Notes under the pieces: generated by a model
What the model was told of the DNA's origin: nothing
What the model saw: only the letters and a program-made list of their open reading frames with translations
Database searches by the model: none
Shown here: in pieces, positions 29,385 through 38,509 of the stretch
How the letters are laid out: each line of letters begins with the position of its first letter
How positions within the stretch are numbered: position 1 is the first letter of the stretch
Source of the DNA: Halomonas salinarum
Lineage (GTDB): Bacteria > Pseudomonadota > Gammaproteobacteria > Pseudomonadales > Halomonadaceae
DNA: 64,000 bases
Assembly (NCBI RefSeq): GCF_012062845.1
Contig: NZ_WWNB01000015.1
Span: forward strand, 1 to 64,000
Direction: 5' to 3'
Position numbers and translations under genes: made by a program

Positions 29385-30743
29385 TCATGCCTCACCCGCC
29401 GGAATCGGGTTGGCTTGGACGGGGTGTGGCGGATGCGCGATGCCACGTTCAAATTCATCGCGAAAGTACTTCAGCGCTGACTGCAAGGGCATCGCCGCGC
29501 CCGGCGCATGGGCGCAGAACGTCTTGCCCGGCCCCAGATCGCTGCCTAGCTTGTCGAGCATGTCCAGATCGCCCTGCTCACCCTCGCCACGCTCGAGCGA
29601 CTGGAGCAGCTTGACGGTCCACGGCAGCCCATCGCGACACGGCGTACACCAGCCGCACGACTCGCGGGCGAAGAACTGCTCGAGATTGCGTACCAGCGAC
29701 AGCACGCGCTGATCCTCGTTGATCACCGTCAAAAGCCCGGTGCCCATGCGACTGCCCAGTTGGCCGATGGTGTCGAAGTCGAGCGCTTCATCGAGATGCT
29801 CGGGCAACAAAAAGCCGGTGCTGCCACCGCCCGGCAGCCAGGTCTTGAGGGCCCGGTTGTCGCGCATGCCGCCGGCAAGCTCGAGCAGCTCGCTGCCGGG
29901 GGTGCCGATCGGCAATTCCCACAACCCCGGCTTATTGACCTTGCCGGAGACGCCGTAGAGCTTGGTCCCGCCATCCTCGCTCAAGCTACCGGACAGCCCC
30001 TGATACCACTCGGCGCCGTGGCGCATCACCGCCGGTGCATTGCACAAGGTCTCGACGTTGTTGACCACGGTCGGCTTACCCCAGGCGCCCGACTGACCGG
30101 GAAACGGCGGCTTGGTCCGCGGGTTGGCGCGATGGCCCTGCAGCGAGCTGATCAGCGCCGTCTCCTCGCCGCAGATGTAGCGACCGGCGCCGGTGTGCAG
30201 GGCGATGTCGAAGTCATAGCCGCTACCGGCGATGTCGTTGCCCAGCCAGCCGGCGGCACGCGCCTCTTCCAGTGCGCGGCTCAGGGCACGCGCGGCCTCG
30301 ATATATTCACCGCGCAGGAAGATGTAGCCAAAGCGCGAGTGGTTGGCGTAGCCGCCGATGATCATGCCCTCGATCAACAGGTGCGGCTGCTGTTCGAGCA
30401 GCAGTCGATCCTTGAAGGTGCCTGGTTCCATCTCGTCGGCGTTACAGACCAGATAACCGCGCGGAATGCCCGGGCCCTTCATGGTCAGGCTCCATTTCAT
30501 GCCCGCCGAGAAACCGGCGCCACCGCGACCGCGCACGTTGGCTTCCTTCATGGTGGCGATCACATCATCAGGCGACTGCTTGCCAAGCACCTCGCGCGCG
30601 GCGGCGTAGCCGCCCTTGTCCAGATACTCATCGAGCCCGACCATGGCGCGGTCCTCGCGCAACCGCCAGGTCAGCGGGTGGGTATCGGCGCGACGCTCGG
30701 TGGCGCTCTGACGCAGCTGGCAGTGATAACGTCTCACGCTCAT
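29385..30743 (-). CDS. nuoF: NADH-quinone oxidoreductase subunit F
   Basis: 452 residues, the flavin subunit that oxidises NADH. FMN/NADH-binding glycine-rich stretches are [13 protein letters not shown] and [13 protein letters not shown]; the [4Fe-4S] cluster N3 motif is [12 protein letters not shown] near residue 360. Its ATG overlaps nuoE by 4 nt. The N-terminus is about 20 residues longer than in some homologues, so a start slightly downstream is possible. Confidence 0.96.
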   Translation of the reverse strand: MSVRRYHCQLRQSATERRADTHPLTWRLREDRAMVGLDEYLDKGGYAAAREVLGKQSPDDVIATMKEANVRGRGGAGFSAGMKWSLTMKGPGIPRGYLVCNADEMEPGTFKDRLLLEQQPHLLIEGMIIGGYANHSRFGYIFLRGEYIEAARALSRALEEARAAGWLGNDIAGSGYDFDIALHTGAGRYICGEETALISSLQGHRANPRTKPPFPGQSGAWGKPTVVNNVETLCNAPAVMRHGAEWYQGLSGSLSEDGGTKLYGVSGKVNKPGLWELPIGTPGSELLELAGGMRDNRALKTWLPGGGSTGFLLPEHLDEALDFDTIGQLGSRMGTGLLTVINEDQRVLSLVRNLEQFFARESCGWCTPCRDGLPWTVKLLQSLERGEGEQGDLDMLDKLGSDLGPGKTFCAHAPGAAMPLQSALKYFRDEFERGIAHPPHPVQANPIPAGEA

Positions 30744-31249
30744 GCATAGCCCTCCAGCAGGTCGGCCAGGTCGTCGGGCGCGACGGGGCCGTAGGTATCG
30801 TCATCGACCATCAGCGCCGGGCCACGGTCACAGGCCCCCAGACAGCACACCGGCAACAACGTGAAGCGGCCGTCCTCGGTGGTCTGGCCAAGGCCGATAC
30901 CGAGCCGTGCCGACAACGCCTCGAGTAATTCATCGTAGTCGTTGAGAAAACAGGAGCTGCTGTCGCAGACCAGAATCACGTGGCGCCCCACCGGCTGTCG
31001 AAAGATCAGGCTGTAGAAGGTCGCCACCCCCTCGACGGAGGCGGGCCCCACGCCCAGCACCTCGGCGATGGCGGGGATCGCCGCGTCGGGCACCCAGCCG
31101 TGGCGGCGCTGGACGATCTTCAGCGCTTCGATGCAGGCCGCCTGGGGCTGCTCGTAGTGATCGCGCTCATGCGCGATCGCCCGGCGATCCTCGTCGACAA
31201 GGGTGAAGCCTTCGCCGTCACTGGCGATGTGCTGTGCGGTCTCATTCAT
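30740..31249 (-). CDS. nuoE: NADH-quinone oxidoreductase subunit E
   Basis: 169 residues with a thioredoxin-like [2Fe-2S] domain (cluster N1a). The four ligands are in CDSSSC and [10 protein letters not shown]. It pairs with NuoF in the NADH dehydrogenase module. Only one base separates it from nuoCD. Confidence 0.96.
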   Translation of the reverse strand: MNETAQHIASDGEGFTLVDEDRRAIAHERDHYEQPQAACIEALKIVQRRHGWVPDAAIPAIAEVLGVGPASVEGVATFYSLIFRQPVGRHVILVCDSSSCFLNDYDELLEALSARLGIGLGQTTEDGRFTLLPVCCLGACDRGPALMVDDDTYGPVAPDDLADLLEGYA

Positions 31250-31250
31250 G

Positions 31251-33047
31251 TCAGCGATCCACGTCGGCCATCACAAAATCGATACTGCCCAGATGAGCAA
31301 TCAGGTCGGGCACGAAGCCGCCGCGCATCACCGCCGGAATCTGCTGCAAGTGCGGGAAACTCGGCGTACGGATACGCGTGCGGTAGCTCATGGTGTTACC
31401 GTCACTGGTCAGGTAGTAGCTGTTGATGCCCTTGGTCGCCTCGATCATCGAGAGCGACTCGTTGGGCTTGAGCACCGGCCCCCAGGACACCTGCAGGAAG
31501 TGGGTGATCAGGGTCTCGATGTGCTCAAGCATCCGCTCCCGCGGGGGCGGCGTGGTCAGCGGATGATCGGCCTTGTAGTCGCCGGCCGGCATATGATCGA
31601 CACACTGCTGGATGATCCTGAGGCTCTGGCGCATCTCTTCGATACGTAGCTGGCCGCGATCGAAGGCATCGCCGTTGCTGCCCAGCGGCACCTCGAAGTC
31701 GAAGTGCTCGTAGCCGCCGTAAGGGCGTTTCTTGCGCAGGTCGAAGTCGCAGCCGGTGGCGCGCAGGTTGGGGCCGGTGACGCCCCAGGCCAGTGCCTCG
31801 CGAGTGGTGAAGGCCGCGACATGGCGGGTACGATCGCGAACGATGGCGTTCTCCATCATCGATCGTTCGTATTCGCGCAGCCGTTTGGGCATCCAATCGA
31901 GGAAGCCCTGCATCAGGGTCTCCCACCCCCGTGGTAAATCCATCGCCGTACCGCCGATACGGAACCAGGCGGGATGCATGCGCGAGCCGGTGATCGCCTC
32001 GATCACCTCATAGGCCTTCTGGCGGTCGGTGAAGGTGAAGAACACCGGCGACATCGCCCCCAGGTCCTGCAGGTAGGTACCGAGGAACAGCAGGTGGCTG
32101 GTGATGCGAAACATCTCGGCCATCATCACGCGGATGGTCTTGACCCGCTCGGGCACCTCGATGCCAGCGAGCTTCTCCACCGCCAGCACGTAGGGGAAGT
32201 TGTTCATCACCCCACCGGTGTAATCGATCCGGTCGGTGTAGGGAATGAAGCTGTGCCAGGTCTGGCGCTCGGCCATTTTCTCGGCGCCGCGGTGGTGATA
32301 GCCGATGTCCGGCACGCAGTCGACGATCTCCTCACCATCGAGTTGCAGCACCAGACGGAAGGCGCCGTGCGCCGAAGGATGGTTAGGCCCGAGGTTGAGA
32401 AACATGAACTCGGTATCCGCGTTGCCTCGCTTCATGCCCCAATCCTCGGGCTTGAACTGCAGCGCGTGTTGTTCGACCTCCTGGCCTTCGACGGTCAGGG
32501 TATAGGGATCGAACTCGGTGGCCCGGGCGCCGTGGTCCTTGCGCAGCGGATGTCCCTGCCAGGTGGGGGGCATGAGAATCCGGGACAGGTGAGGGTGACC
32601 GGCGAAGCCGATGCCGAACATGTCCCACACCTCACGCTCGTACCAGTTGGCGTTGGGATAGAGGGACACGCAGCTGGGCAGTGACAGGTCGGCTTCATGC
32701 AGCGCCACCTTGAGCAATACATCACGATTACGTGTCACCGAAAGCAGGTGATAGAAGACCGTGAAGTCGGCATCGGGCAAGCCCTGGCGATGAGTACGCA
32801 ACCGCTCGTCGGTCGCCGAGAGGTCATAGAGCATCTCGAAGGGCTCGGACATGTCGCGCAACAGGCGCAATGCCTCGACCAGTACCTCTCGAGACAGCCA
32901 CAGCACCGGCAACCCCGTCAGGGTGGCCTGCTCGATGATGGCATGCTCGCCGAAGTGCTGCTTGAGCGCCGCGACGACGGGGTCGTCGATGGCTCCGGCG
33001 GCCGAGTGCTCGGTTGTCGATATGTCAGCGCTCATGAACGTCGGCAA
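31251..33047 (-). CDS. nuoCD: NADH-quinone oxidoreductase fused subunits C/D
   Basis: 598 residues. The N-terminal part (about 1-190) is the 30-kDa NuoC domain, ending near [10 protein letters not shown]; the rest is the 49-kDa NuoD domain with the quinone-site motif [10 protein letters not shown] and the [15 protein letters not shown] region. The fusion is normal in enterobacteria and pseudomonads. It sits at the junction with NuoB where quinone is reduced. Confidence 0.97.
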   Translation of the reverse strand: MPTFMSADISTTEHSAAGAIDDPVVAALKQHFGEHAIIEQATLTGLPVLWLSREVLVEALRLLRDMSEPFEMLYDLSATDERLRTHRQGLPDADFTVFYHLLSVTRNRDVLLKVALHEADLSLPSCVSLYPNANWYEREVWDMFGIGFAGHPHLSRILMPPTWQGHPLRKDHGARATEFDPYTLTVEGQEVEQHALQFKPEDWGMKRGNADTEFMFLNLGPNHPSAHGAFRLVLQLDGEEIVDCVPDIGYHHRGAEKMAERQTWHSFIPYTDRIDYTGGVMNNFPYVLAVEKLAGIEVPERVKTIRVMMAEMFRITSHLLFLGTYLQDLGAMSPVFFTFTDRQKAYEVIEAITGSRMHPAWFRIGGTAMDLPRGWETLMQGFLDWMPKRLREYERSMMENAIVRDRTRHVAAFTTREALAWGVTGPNLRATGCDFDLRKKRPYGGYEHFDFEVPLGSNGDAFDRGQLRIEEMRQSLRIIQQCVDHMPAGDYKADHPLTTPPPRERMLEHIETLITHFLQVSWGPVLKPNESLSMIEATKGINSYYLTSDGNTMSYRTRIRTPSFPHLQQIPAVMRGGFVPDLIAHLGSIDFVMADVDR

Positions 33048-33076
33048 ACTCCTGCGGCTAGTGGGCGGGTCGCACG

Positions 33077-33760
33077 TCAGATGCTGTCGGGTGTGCGCAG
33101 TTCGGTCGCCTGAATACGCTGTGAGCGGTGCTTTTCGCGCTGTGAGGGCATTTCGACACGATAGACACCCTGGTCACCGATCACCCAGGAAAGCGGGCGG
33201 CGCTCCTCCTGAATCGAGTCTTGCAGCAGCTGCAACCCTTGCAGAAAGGCCTCAGGACGCGGCGGACAGCCCGGCACGTACACATCGACCGGCAGGAACT
33301 TGTCGACCCCCTGGACGACCGAATAGATGTCGTACATGCCCCCCGAATTGGCGCAGGAGCCCATCGAGATCACCCACTTGGGTTCGAGCATCTGGTCGTA
33401 GAGCTGCTGGATAACCGGCGCCATCTTGATGAAGCAAGTGCCGGCGATGACCATGAAATCCGCCTGCCGCGGCGAGGCCCGGATCACTTCGGCGCCGAAG
33501 CGGGCGATGTCGTGAGGCGCGGTGAACGCCGTGGTCATCTCCACGTAGCAGCACGACAACCCAAAGTTGTAGGGCCATAACGAATTCTTGCGCCCCCAAT
33601 TGACGGCCGAGTTGAGCACCTCCTCGAGCTTGCCGGTGAAGACATTGCGCTGCAGCTGCTGCTTGAGCGGGTCATCCTCGATACGTTGGCGATCGCCCAG
33701 CGGGAAGCGTGCGTCACCCGTCGGGCCGTCTCCTTCAGCGCGCGTCAGGGTATAGCTCAT
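33077..33760 (-). CDS. nuoB: NADH-quinone oxidoreductase subunit B
   Basis: 227 residues from the ATG at 33760, which has GGAGGAG five bases upstream; a GTG at 33784 is less likely. It carries cluster N2, with the tandem Cys70-Cys71 in [10 protein letters not shown], a Cys in [10 protein letters not shown] and one in [10 protein letters not shown]. This is the last electron carrier before quinone. A gap of about 140 bases separates it from nuoA and holds no convincing gene. Confidence 0.96.
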   Translation of the reverse strand: MSYTLTRAEGDGPTGDARFPLGDRQRIEDDPLKQQLQRNVFTGKLEEVLNSAVNWGRKNSLWPYNFGLSCCYVEMTTAFTAPHDIARFGAEVIRASPRQADFMVIAGTCFIKMAPVIQQLYDQMLEPKWVISMGSCANSGGMYDIYSVVQGVDKFLPVDVYVPGCPPRPEAFLQGLQLLQDSIQEERRPLSWVIGDQGVYRVEMPSQREKHRSQRIQATELRTPDSI

Positions 33761-33901
33761 GTCACTCCTCCAGCCAACGGCCACTCAGCGGCCGGGTTTT
33801 CTGGCCCCGGTAAGACATGGGGCGGCGAATGCATGTGGCGATCATGGACACTGGCCCGGGACCAGCGAATAGGCGCCTCACGAGGGTGCCGGCGATACGG
33901 C

Positions 33902-34309
33902 TCAGGAACCGGGGTCGCGCGACCGGGGCGTCGGCGCCCAGTCGAGCGCACCGACCCGGCTGTCATAGACCAGGCCGGCCAGCAACACGACGATAAAGAT
34001 CGCCGCGCCGGCAAAGCCGAACCAGCCCACTTCGCGGACCGACACGGCCCAGGCAAACAGGAATACCGCTTCGATATCGAAGATCACGAAGAGCATCGCG
34101 ACCATATAGAACTGGACGGAGAAACGTTGGCGGGCCCTGCCGGCACCGATGATGCCGGACTCAAAGGGTAGCGACTTGCCAGGCCCCTTGCTGCGACCAC
34201 CCAACAAGCTGGAAACGCCGACCATGAGGGCACAGAGAAACAGGACGGCAACGATGAACAAGCCCACGGCCCACTGCTCGGCGAACGCGGCGGTAGCTTG
34301 CTGACTCAT
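33902..34309 (-). CDS. nuoA: NADH-quinone oxidoreductase subunit A
   Basis: 135 residues, three helices (about 15-37, 68-90 and 97-117). Conserved FESGIIGAGRARQRFSVQFY and the FDIEAVFLFAWA helix identify it. GGGAG lies seven bases before the ATG. First gene of nuoA-N; the operon order A-B-CD-E-F-G-H-I-J-K-L-M-N is complete. Confidence 0.97.
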   Translation of the reverse strand: MSQQATAAFAEQWAVGLFIVAVLFLCALMVGVSSLLGGRSKGPGKSLPFESGIIGAGRARQRFSVQFYMVAMLFVIFDIEAVFLFAWAVSVREVGWFGFAGAAIFIVVLLAGLVYDSRVGALDWAPTPRSRDPGS

Positions 34310-34423
34310 GGCGCTCCCTCTGGCTGAGAATCATCGCGGCTATGGGGTCACGTCGATGACGCTGCTCTGGGTCGACGTGGTAGGGCTCGGCCCACCGGGG
34401 TGCTTTCACTTGGCACCCACTTA

Positions 34424-34452
34424 ACCCTAGGAGAGAATTAGTCTTTTGTCAG
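34424..34452 (-). promoter_or_regulatory. Candidate nuo operon promoter
   Basis: On the minus strand CTGACA (plus 34447-34452), a 17-base spacer and TAGGGT (34424-34429). The -35 is good and the -10 poor, so this is only the best match in the 171-base gap between yqaA and nuoA. Confidence 0.25.
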
Positions 34453-34480
34453 AACCCGCAGAGAAGGGGGGGGCTAACGA

Positions 34481-34909
34481 TCAGCACACGGGGGCCAGCC
34501 AGGCATCGGCCAACCACAAGAGCAGCGCGTAGCGACCGCCCTTGGCGATCAGAATCCACAGCGTGGCCCGCCACCAGGGCAAGCGGAAGATACCGGCCAA
34601 TACCGTCAGCGGGTCACCGATGACCGGCACCCAGGACAACAGCAGGCTCGCCTCACCGAAGCGCCGATATCCCCGCTCGGCTCGCGCCAGCCCCCGGGGC
34701 GAGGCCGGAAACCAGCGCCGATGCTGATAGCGGCGAGCGTAGCGCCCCAGGGCGACGTTGATCAGACTGCCCAGGGTGTTGCCGGCGGTAGCCAGGCTCC
34801 ACAGCGCCAGCACCGGCTCGCCCTGGCACCACAGCCGTGCCAGCCACAGCTCGGAGCCCCCAGGCAGCAGGGTGGCGCTGGCCAGTGCCACCAGAAAGAG
34901 GCTTAGCAT
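34481..34909 (-). CDS. YqaA family inner-membrane protein (DedA-like)
   Basis: 142 residues, mostly hydrophobic, with three or four helices. The SWVPVIGDPLTVLAGIFRLPWW block and the N-terminal LLPGGSELWLA are typical of YqaA, a small relative of the DedA/SNARE-associated family. The role is unknown; DedA relatives act in lipid carrier transport. It shares the strand with nuo but is 171 bases upstream, and diverges from thiD. Confidence 0.82.
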   Translation of the reverse strand: MLSLFLVALASATLLPGGSELWLARLWCQGEPVLALWSLATAGNTLGSLINVALGRYARRYQHRRWFPASPRGLARAERGYRRFGEASLLLSWVPVIGDPLTVLAGIFRLPWWRATLWILIAKGGRYALLLWLADAWLAPVC

Positions 34910-34972
34910 GGCCGGAAGCGCCGCGACTGGCGTATGCTTGGCGGCGTTTTCCGGCTACAAGACGATGCCACG

Positions 34973-35803
34973 ATGTCTATCTCCTCCCGCATTCCTCATA
35001 CCCTGACCATCGCCGGCTCCGACCCCTCGGGAGGCGCCGGTCTGCAGGGTGATATCAAGACGCTCTCGGCCCTCGGCACCTACGCGACCAATGTCATCAC
35101 CGCGGTGATCGCCCAGAATACCCGCGGGGTGGCAAGCGTTCACCCGATGCCTGCCGAGGTCATCCGCGAGCAGCTCGATAATCTGCTCGACGATGTTCAC
35201 ATCGATGCCGTCAAGATCGGCATGGTGGCCAGCCGCGACGTCGCCGAAACGATCCGCGATGCCCTGATTCGGCGCCGCCCCCGCTGGATCGTGCTCGATC
35301 CGGTGATGGTCGCCAAGAGTGGCGATATCCTGGTCGATGCCGAGGGCATAGGAGCGGTCCGCGAGGTGCTGGTGCCACTCGCTGATGTGATTACCCCCAA
35401 CCTGCCCGAGGCCGCGGTATTGCTCGGTAGCGAGGTGCCTCACGACTCCGACGCCATGGAGGCGATGCTGCCCGGCCTGCAGGCACTCAAGGCGCCCTAT
35501 GTGCTACTCAAGGGCGGGCACCTTGCGGGTACCGCCTGCCCGGATCTGTTGGCGACACCCACCGACAGCACCTGGCTACCGGCGCCTCGACTGGCGACCG
35601 ACAACCTGCATGGCACCGGCTGTGCGCTATCCTCGGCGATCGCCGCCCAGCTGTCGCGCCTGCCGGAAGGCGCCTCCCAAGCCGCCATCGTCGAGGCCAT
35701 CGGCGAGGCCAAGCGCTGGCTGCATGCCGCACTGGAAGCCAGCCAGCGTCTGCAGATCGGCAAGGGCCGCGGCCCGGTCCATCATTTTCATGCCTGGTGG
35801 TAA
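34973..35803 (+). CDS. thiD: Hydroxymethylpyrimidine/phosphomethylpyrimidine kinase
   Basis: 276 residues from the ATG at 34973, just ahead of the conserved TIAGSDPSGGAGLQGD. Ribokinase-fold kinase that phosphorylates HMP and HMP-P in thiamine synthesis. Other motifs: DPVMVAKSGD, TPNLPEAAVLLG, and the catalytic loop DNLHGTGCALSSAIAA. ThiE is not in the window; thiS and thiG lie 18 kb downstream. Confidence 0.94.
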   Translation: MSISSRIPHTLTIAGSDPSGGAGLQGDIKTLSALGTYATNVITAVIAQNTRGVASVHPMPAEVIREQLDNLLDDVHIDAVKIGMVASRDVAETIRDALIRRRPRWIVLDPVMVAKSGDILVDAEGIGAVREVLVPLADVITPNLPEAAVLLGSEVPHDSDAMEAMLPGLQALKAPYVLLKGGHLAGTACPDLLATPTDSTWLPAPRLATDNLHGTGCALSSAIAAQLSRLPEGASQAAIVEAIGEAKRWLHAALEASQRLQIGKGRGPVHHFHAWW

Positions 35804-36066
35804 CTCGCGAGCGAATAATGAGAAGAGGGAGGCTTCGAAAAGCGTGAAAGGTGAAAGGCCTGGCTCGGCAAGAGGCATGGGTAGCGCTTGAGCCAGCGTT
35901 TGAGTAAGCGCCGACATACTCGCGATAGTGGAACGTCATGGGCACGGAAACAGCGCTCTTACCAACATCAGCAGACATGAGCTACCTTGCAAGCAGGGAT
36001 AACTGCCACCATGCTGAATCCTGCCTGCCCGCGCTCCTGATGCGCGAAACGAAAGGGAGGGAGACC

Positions 36067-36912
36067 ATGACTCGCACCCTGTTGTTCGCCTGTGATTTAT
36101 CCGCCGAGAATCGTGCCGCCTTCGGCCGCGCCATCCGCCTGGCACGGGAAACCGGTGCCCGCCTCGACGTTCTTCACGTCCTGGACCCCTACCTGCCGCA
36201 TGCAGTCCTGCAAGACCTTGAGCAGGCCGTCGTCGCCGAGATGGAACACATGCTCACCGACATCCGCGAGGATTACGCGCTGCCGGCCCCGGAGTGCCTA
36301 ATCCAGACGGTAACGGGTGCCCCCTATGCCGAGATCATTCGCGAGGCTCACGAACGCGACGTCGACATGATCGTGATGGGCGCCCACCGCAAGCGCGGCC
36401 ACCCTGATCTGGTTGCCGGCAGCACCCTGGCCCGAGTCCTTCGTGGTGCGCCCTGTCCGGTGATCTCGGCAAACCATCCCCCGACCCAGACCTGGCGCGA
36501 GATCCTGGTACCCTTGGACTTCTCGCTGACCTGTCGCAACGCCCTGCACGAGGCGCTCAAGCGCTTTCCCGCAGCTCACCTGACACTGCTACATGCCTGG
36601 GAGCTGCCGGGCGAAAGGGAGCTTGGCTCAACGCCGAGCTATGCACAGTGGCGCGATACCCGTGTTCGCCAGCTGCGTCGCCAGCTGCAAGTCGAGATCG
36701 ATACCCTGATGGCCACGCTCGATGACGTGCCGGAGCTGGACCTGGAACTCGAACAGGGCAACCCGGAGGAGGTGTTGATGAATCGCCTGCGCCGCCAGCC
36801 TCCGGACCTGCTGGCCATGGGAAGCCGCGGTGATTGGCAGGCCAGAGGGCAACTCAGCGACAAACTGCTGGCCGAACCCCATTGCGATGTCATGGTCTGT
36901 CGCGCCTGGTGA
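36067..36912 (+). CDS. Tandem universal stress protein (UspA domains)
   Basis: 281 residues with two Usp domains. The ATG at 36067 follows AGGGAGG. The first domain starts TLLFACDLSAENRAAF and has VMGAHRKRGH plus the ATP-loop-like GSTLARVLRG; the second starts ILVPLDFSLTCRNAL and ends MGSRGDWQARGQ...SDKLL. Resembles the UspE type. The 263 bases upstream contain no recognisable gene or clear operator. Confidence 0.9.
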   Translation: MTRTLLFACDLSAENRAAFGRAIRLARETGARLDVLHVLDPYLPHAVLQDLEQAVVAEMEHMLTDIREDYALPAPECLIQTVTGAPYAEIIREAHERDVDMIVMGAHRKRGHPDLVAGSTLARVLRGAPCPVISANHPPTQTWREILVPLDFSLTCRNALHEALKRFPAAHLTLLHAWELPGERELGSTPSYAQWRDTRVRQLRRQLQVEIDTLMATLDDVPELDLELEQGNPEEVLMNRLRRQPPDLLAMGSRGDWQARGQLSDKLLAEPHCDVMVCRAW

Positions 36913-37077
36913 TACCTGCCGCGAGGCATGAAGTGCGCCGGCCACTTAGTCGGCCAGGAATAGTCGCGTCGCCAGTACCAGTAATAGACACTAGGAATAG
37001 CCGCCAAGAATAGCCGTCACGAACCTTTCCATCGCCCTCGTTGTCCGTAAGAGACCTGAACTTACGGAGAAATAAGC

Positions 37078-37653
37078 ATGCGCTCTCCCCTGTCGCTGTT
37101 GCGGCTTGCCCCGCTGTTCGCCTGGCTGCTGACCCTGGCACCGACCACCTTCGCCCAGGAACAGATCGTCGTCGAAGACGCTACCTTTCCCACCCAACTC
37201 GAGGAGCAGGGACAGTCGTACCGGCTGGTCGGCAGCGGCCTATTTCGCTATCTGATGTGGGATGCCTACGCTGGCGCCTATTACCAGGCCAGTGAATCAC
37301 CTGAACCAGCGCCGCAGTCAGATGTGCCACGCCGCCTTGAGCTTCACTACTTCCACGCCATCGAAGCCGAGGACTTCGCCAAGGTCACGGAGGACACGCT
37401 GCGCGACAACCTGGGCAACGAGGCCTATCAGCAGATTCGCCAGGATGTCGAGGCTTTCGGGCGTCAGTACCGCGACGTCGTCCCGGGCGATCGCTATACC
37501 CTCAGCTGGGATGGCGAGACCCTGCGCCTGGCGCTCAATGACGAGACGCTCTTCGACGCCAATGACCTGGCATTGGCCAATGCCCTGTTCAGCATCTGGC
37601 TCGGTGATGAGCCACTCGGAGATGACTTCCGCGATGCCCTGCTGGGGCGCTGA
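37078..37653 (+). CDS. Exported chalcone isomerase-like family protein
   Basis: 191 residues with a signal peptide cleaved near TFA (residue 26). The mature protein has YRLVGSGLFRYLMWDAYAGAYY and HYFHAIEAEDF, the hallmarks of bacterial chalcone-isomerase-like periplasmic proteins. These share the fold but are not known to make flavonoids; function unknown. GGAG lies ahead of the ATG. Confidence 0.85.
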   Translation: MRSPLSLLRLAPLFAWLLTLAPTTFAQEQIVVEDATFPTQLEEQGQSYRLVGSGLFRYLMWDAYAGAYYQASESPEPAPQSDVPRRLELHYFHAIEAEDFAKVTEDTLRDNLGNEAYQQIRQDVEAFGRQYRDVVPGDRYTLSWDGETLRLALNDETLFDANDLALANALFSIWLGDEPLGDDFRDALLGR

Positions 37654-37705
37654 ACCGGCGGCATGCTAGGCTGCCCCCTCAATTCAGCAAGGAGGGGAAA
37701 CCGCC

Positions 37706-38143
37706 ATGAGAGCCTTGATTCAGCGCGTCAGCCAGGCCCGCGTCAGCGTGGTCGGTCGTGAGACAGGGAGCATTGATCAGGGCCTGCTGGCGCTTGTCGG
37801 CGTGGAGCGCGATGACGATGAGGCACGGGCCGACAAGCTGCTGCACAAGCTCCTGCACTATCGCGTCTTCAGCGACGTTGACGGCAAGATGAACCTCAAC
37901 CTTCAGCAGGTCGAAGGCGGGCTGATGCTGGTGTCTCAGTTCACCCTGGCCGCCGACACGCGCAAGGGGCTACGGCCGAGTTTCTCCAGCGCCGCGCCAC
38001 CGGCCGAAGGCGAGCGTCTCTATCAGTATCTGGTCGAGGCGGCAAAGGCACGCTGGCCCAAGGTCGCCTGCGGAGAGTTTGGCGCCGACATGCAGGTCGA
38101 GCTCACCAACGACGGCCCGGTGACGTTTCTGCTGGAGAGCTAG
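37706..38143 (+). CDS. dtd: D-aminoacyl-tRNA deacylase
   Basis: 145 residues, the exact family size. Hydrolyses D-aminoacyl-tRNA (and glycyl-tRNA-Ala) mischarges. Motifs are [13 protein letters not shown] at the start, the [17 protein letters not shown] active-site block and the C-terminal [12 protein letters not shown] containing the Gly-Pro motif. AAGGAGG sits in the short leader. Confidence 0.96.
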   Translation: MRALIQRVSQARVSVVGRETGSIDQGLLALVGVERDDDEARADKLLHKLLHYRVFSDVDGKMNLNLQQVEGGLMLVSQFTLAADTRKGLRPSFSSAAPPAEGERLYQYLVEAAKARWPKVACGEFGADMQVELTNDGPVTFLLES

Positions 38144-38199
38144 GCTCAAGCGCATCGAGCCTGCCGCCCTGACGGAGCGCCCATTCAGCGCCGGCGGTG

Positions 38200-38463
38200 C
38201 TAGCGAAGCCCCTGGTACTGGAAGGCCACCGCCTTGCCATTTAAAAACTGCCCCTGGATATAGCGCGCCTCGTCTCCCCAGCGGCACTGGTCGACCATCA
38301 TCGCCCCGGCACACTCGCTCGGTTCGCCGAGAACCGCCTCGACTGCCTCGCGGGTCATGCCCGGTGATAGACGCTGATAGTTATCCAGGGTCAAGGTTGA
38401 GGGCTGGCAGCCGGCAAGCCACAGCGTCAGCAGCAAGAGCCCGCCCGTCTTGAAACACCCCAT
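38200..38463 (-). CDS. Small lipoprotein, SmpA/BamE-like
   Basis: 87 residues. GGAGG is seven bases before the ATG. Lipobox LAGC puts the lipidated Cys at 19. The mature part, with YQRLSPGMTREAVEAVLGEP, matches the start of the SmpA/OmlA (BamE) domain. It lacks the full length of BamE, so it is a separate small paralogue. Directly downstream of the ABC-F gene on the same strand. Confidence 0.78.
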   Translation of the reverse strand: MGCFKTGGLLLLTLWLAGCQPSTLTLDNYQRLSPGMTREAVEAVLGEPSECAGAMMVDQCRWGDEARYIQGQFLNGKAVAFQYQGLR

Positions 38464-38509
38464 GAGATGCCCTCCGGATGAGGGGCGCCGCTCAGCCCCG
38501 ATCATTCGT

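Noticed and set aside
29760..30749. 329-codon frame antisense to nuoF
   Set aside because: Shadow of a well-supported complex I gene.
33761..33901. Possible small gene between nuoB and nuoA
   Set aside because: Only shadow frames overlapping nuoA; no start signal.
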